A stretch of DNA of 42,706 nt from contig JAFCFT010000008.1 in NCBI GenBank assembly GCA_017608505.1, forward strand, positions 1 through 42,706. Direction: 5' to 3'. The notes below the pieces were generated by a model that saw nothing but the letters and a program-made list of their open reading frames with translations, had not been told where the DNA came from and ran no database searches. A program made the translations under genes and the position numbers. The stretch comes from Candidatus Parvarchaeota archaeon (GTDB lineage: Archaea; Nanobdellota; Nanobdellia; WJKC01). This document shows positions 41,064-42,706 of this stretch, piece after piece (positions within the stretch are counted from its first letter, which is position 1; every line of letters begins with the position of its first letter).

Positions 41064-41146
41064 GTGAAGAAGAGCTAATAAACATGATAAAAAAAGAAAT
41101 AAAAAAGCAAGAAGAGGCTATTAAAAAAATTAAAGGCATGTTTTAA
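41000..41146 (+). CDS. Small overlapping ORF, possibly the second half of the same frameshifted gene
   Basis: A 48-residue frame from ATG 41000. Its second half (STFEISEEELINMIKKEIKK then QEEAIKKIKGMF) is a convincing amphipathic helix, while its first residues (MYFKSSAKRRESRNCG) look like out-of-frame sequence. This suggests the coding frame switches from the preceding ORF near 41040-41060. The 3' end overlaps the convergent Cys-rich gene by 17 bases. Confidence 0.35.
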   Translation: MYFKSSAKRRESRNCGSTFEISEEELINMIKKEIKKQEEAIKKIKGMF

Positions 41147-41762
41147 CAGGCCTTCCGAAGGTCTTTAATAAATCCATATATTCTGGAAAGTTTTCTTTAA
41201 CTGTGTTTTTAAATTTTAAAGCTATTTTCTTGCTTTCCTTGCAATTAGGAGTGCACCAAAAATGTTCAGTATACGGACAAAATTTTTTCATACCACTGCC
41301 ATTAATATTCGCGTTTATGCAACACCTTGGATACACATAAAACACGCCAACACAATAGTCGTAGTCCTTGCTTGCTTTGCCTTCAAAAAGGGCCTTTACT
41401 TTCAAAGCCAATTCTTGCGAAACAATCAACGTATTATAATACATAATTTGGCCGCATTCTTGTTCGCTTTCGCAGTAGCATACATAATCCTTAATCATTT
41501 CATTAATATGGGCCAATTCAGAAAAATTTAACAAATTGCTTGCATCTGTCCTGCGTTCATAGAACATATAATCAATTGGCACTTGGGTTTTTAGTTCTTC
41601 AACATACTTGACAAAAAGTTTCCTTGCTTTAAGAGGGCTTAAAAAATCAAATATGTCGCCAGGCTTGGCGCCTGCACATACAAGCAGAAGCTCAAGACCG
41701 TTTCTTGGAGCCTCGTTAATGATTTCTCTTATTATGCTCAATACTTTTTTTGGCAATTCCAT
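41130..41762 (-). CDS. Conserved-looking Cys-rich protein (possibly DUF483-like)
   Basis: A 210-residue soluble protein with about twelve cysteines. The second half contains YVCYCESEQECGQIMYYN, then DYDYCVGVFYVYPRCCINAN and KKFCPYTEHFWCTPNCKES. The YPxCC block plus later C-P-Y-x-x-H-x-x-C-x-x-x-C looks like a metal or iron-sulfur site and recalls archaeal proteins of the DUF483 type; that match is from memory and weak. No signal peptide. A minus-strand TATA element (TTTATATAAAA, about 41777-41787) would give a leaderless ATG at 41762. Confidence 0.6.
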   Translation of the reverse strand: MELPKKVLSIIREIINEAPRNGLELLLVCAGAKPGDIFDFLSPLKARKLFVKYVEELKTQVPIDYMFYERRTDASNLLNFSELAHINEMIKDYVCYCESEQECGQIMYYNTLIVSQELALKVKALFEGKASKDYDYCVGVFYVYPRCCINANINGSGMKKFCPYTEHFWCTPNCKESKKIALKFKNTVKENFPEYMDLLKTFGRPVKTCL

Positions 41763-41807
41763 GAATTAAAACTGCAACAAGGTTTTATATAAATGTTTTT
41801 TAAATAG

Positions 41808-41894
41808 GCTGCAGAAGCGGTTGAGATTGAACTAATTACTGATTATGAGTGATTTCCAGAAGAAGAAAAGCTTTTGCTTTCAGAAAAAAATTAA
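41808..41894 (+). pseudogene. Possible gene remnant
   Basis: Within the 205-base gap 41763-41967 one frame reads AAEAVEIELITDYE, a TGA at 41850-41852, then FPEEEKLLLSEKN and a stop. The acidic, helix-like composition on both sides of the TGA suggests decayed coding sequence, but the stretch is short. The rest of the gap has an AGGGGGA ribosome-like motif near 41920 and no other feature that I can support. Confidence 0.2.
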
Positions 41895-41967
41895 TAAGTT
41901 AGGAAAGACAATATGATATTAGGGGGATTGTTTTAGTTTTTCCTGCGCACATTGCATGTTGTTGTGA

Positions 41968-42706
41968 TGCAAGCTGAAGGGCGGGCGCATCTACAGAGGA
42001 GTTGCAATTTTAGTACTAATACTTGCAGTTTTAGGAAGCGCGGAGGCGCTTGTTTGTGGAGGAGGGTGCGTTGAGTACGAGAATTATGACTGTAATTGCA
42101 GGGATGTTACTCATTCTAGGACTTGCGAGAGGAATAAATGTGGAAGGGTTGAACATGAAAATTGTTATGACGTGACAGATACTTGGGCATGTTTGCAATG
42201 GGGTGTAACTGGAAGTCACAAGGAATGTGAAAGGACTGAGAGAAGATGTAGTTGGGTTTCTAAGATTTGCACAAGATGTGTTTCATGGTTTTTATGGTGG
42301 TGTTTAAGAAGCGAGTCTTATGACTGCAGTGGTTACGAGTGCAGGGATGAGTGCGCAAGCTGGAAAAATGTTGATGATTATGGATGGTATTGGGGAACTT
42401 GTTCTAGGACTTATACGAAGTGCGACAAGTGGAATTCTTGGGAGTGTCATAAGGAAAGTTATGATTGCTCTTGGAGCGAGAGGGTGTGCGACACTTGCAA
42501 AAGGTGCAAGAGATATGGCGAAGTTTACTTTAAAGAGGATGATGGATGGTATTGCAGCGGGAATGTCTTGGAGTACAGGGATTATGATTGTAACAGATGG
42601 TATTATTTGGCAAGAGAGAGGAAGACTTGCGCTTATGGGTGTAAGGACGGAGAATGCGTAAAGCATCCTTATAGAGAGTTTCCTAGAGGGTTTGTTGCGA
42701 GTGCTA
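41968..42706 (+). CDS. Very Cys- and Trp-rich secreted protein (partial, runs off the window)
   Basis: An open frame of 246 codons reaches the right edge. It begins with KLKGGRIYRG and a hydrophobic segment VAILVLILAVLGSAEALVC, a clear signal peptide with an AxA-like cleavage site. About 28 cysteines follow in some 210 residues, with a recurring Y-D-C phrase (NYDCNCRD, SYDCSGYECRD, SYDCSWSERVC, DYDCNRWYY) and many Trp/Tyr/Arg. This implies disulfide-linked surface repeats. No normal start codon is in frame before the signal peptide: a TGA is at 41965-41967 and ATG 41967 is one base out of frame (ATG-C-AAG-CTG-AAG). So either a base has been inserted or a CTG start is used. Confidence 0.7.

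Noticed and set aside
42320..42661. Open frames in other phases over the Cys-rich gene
   Set aside because: They lack signal peptides and start inside the Cys-rich frame, which is open to the edge, has a signal peptide and shows a repeating motif.

Overview
The window reads as a piece of the chromosome of a small-genome archaeon, most likely of the DPANN type (Woesearchaeota/Nanoarchaeota-like is my best guess). The evidence is archaeal information processing (TFB, GINS51, a single-chain PriS-PriL primase, S27e, aIF2-alpha, NAC, thermosome, Hel308), many lipobox or single-anchor surface proteins, and TATA boxes placed about 25 bases before start codons (leaderless genes). The DNA is AT-rich and gene-dense. 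Neighbouring genes often overlap by 4 bases in the same direction and by 0-17 bases when convergent.

Layout. 1-3109: the tail of a transposase-like gene, then a minus-strand iron-sulfur operon (Cys-rich HTH regulator, IscS, IscU), then an AT-rich pair (a frameshifted small gene and an unknown gene). 3349-4005: a C39-like protein. 4006-7790: the anaerobic ribonucleotide reductase locus, the most striking part. Here the bacterial-type repressor NrdR is fused to the N-terminus of NrdD, the glycyl-radical tail is a separate 49-residue polypeptide, and NrdG follows. Two NrdR-box-like palindromes exactly 32 bp apart lie between the TATA box and the start codon. 7813-11680: an enlarged TFB, a CorA-type transporter, a histone-fold-like protein and a fused primase. 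11677-15747: two minus-strand proteins built of 32-34-residue PPR/TPR-like repeats. 15838-18148: GINS51, S27e, aIF2-alpha and PAC2.

18149-25600: a six-gene minus-strand envelope operon. It has three related lipoproteins, a zinc-ribbon multi-pass membrane protein with a similar exported domain, a cytoplasmic protein with three zinc ribbons, and an N-anchored exported protein. 25695-27791: Hel308. 27775-33750: a giant repeat-rich surface protein with two unknown genes upstream. 33793-33866: tRNA-Pro(CGG) with a 14-bp copy of its 5' end in its own leader. 33948-36409: SecF and SecD, with a PDZ-like domain in SecD. 36401-37246: NAC and a zinc-ribbon/Hsp20-like protein. 37826-39448: thermosome. 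39467-40819: an AAA ATPase with a nuclease-like tail. The right end has small overlapping or frameshifted ORFs, a Cys-rich conserved protein and the start of a very Cys-rich secreted protein that runs off the window.

How the parts may work together: the nrd locus looks like a self-contained, self-repressing dNTP supply module. The SecDF, NAC, thermosome and Hsp20-like genes form a protein-biogenesis neighbourhood. The surface-protein operons suggest large investment in the cell envelope, as expected of a symbiotic or host-dependent cell. No CRISPR array, rRNA or complete mobile element was seen. All assignments come from reading motifs; no database search was run.
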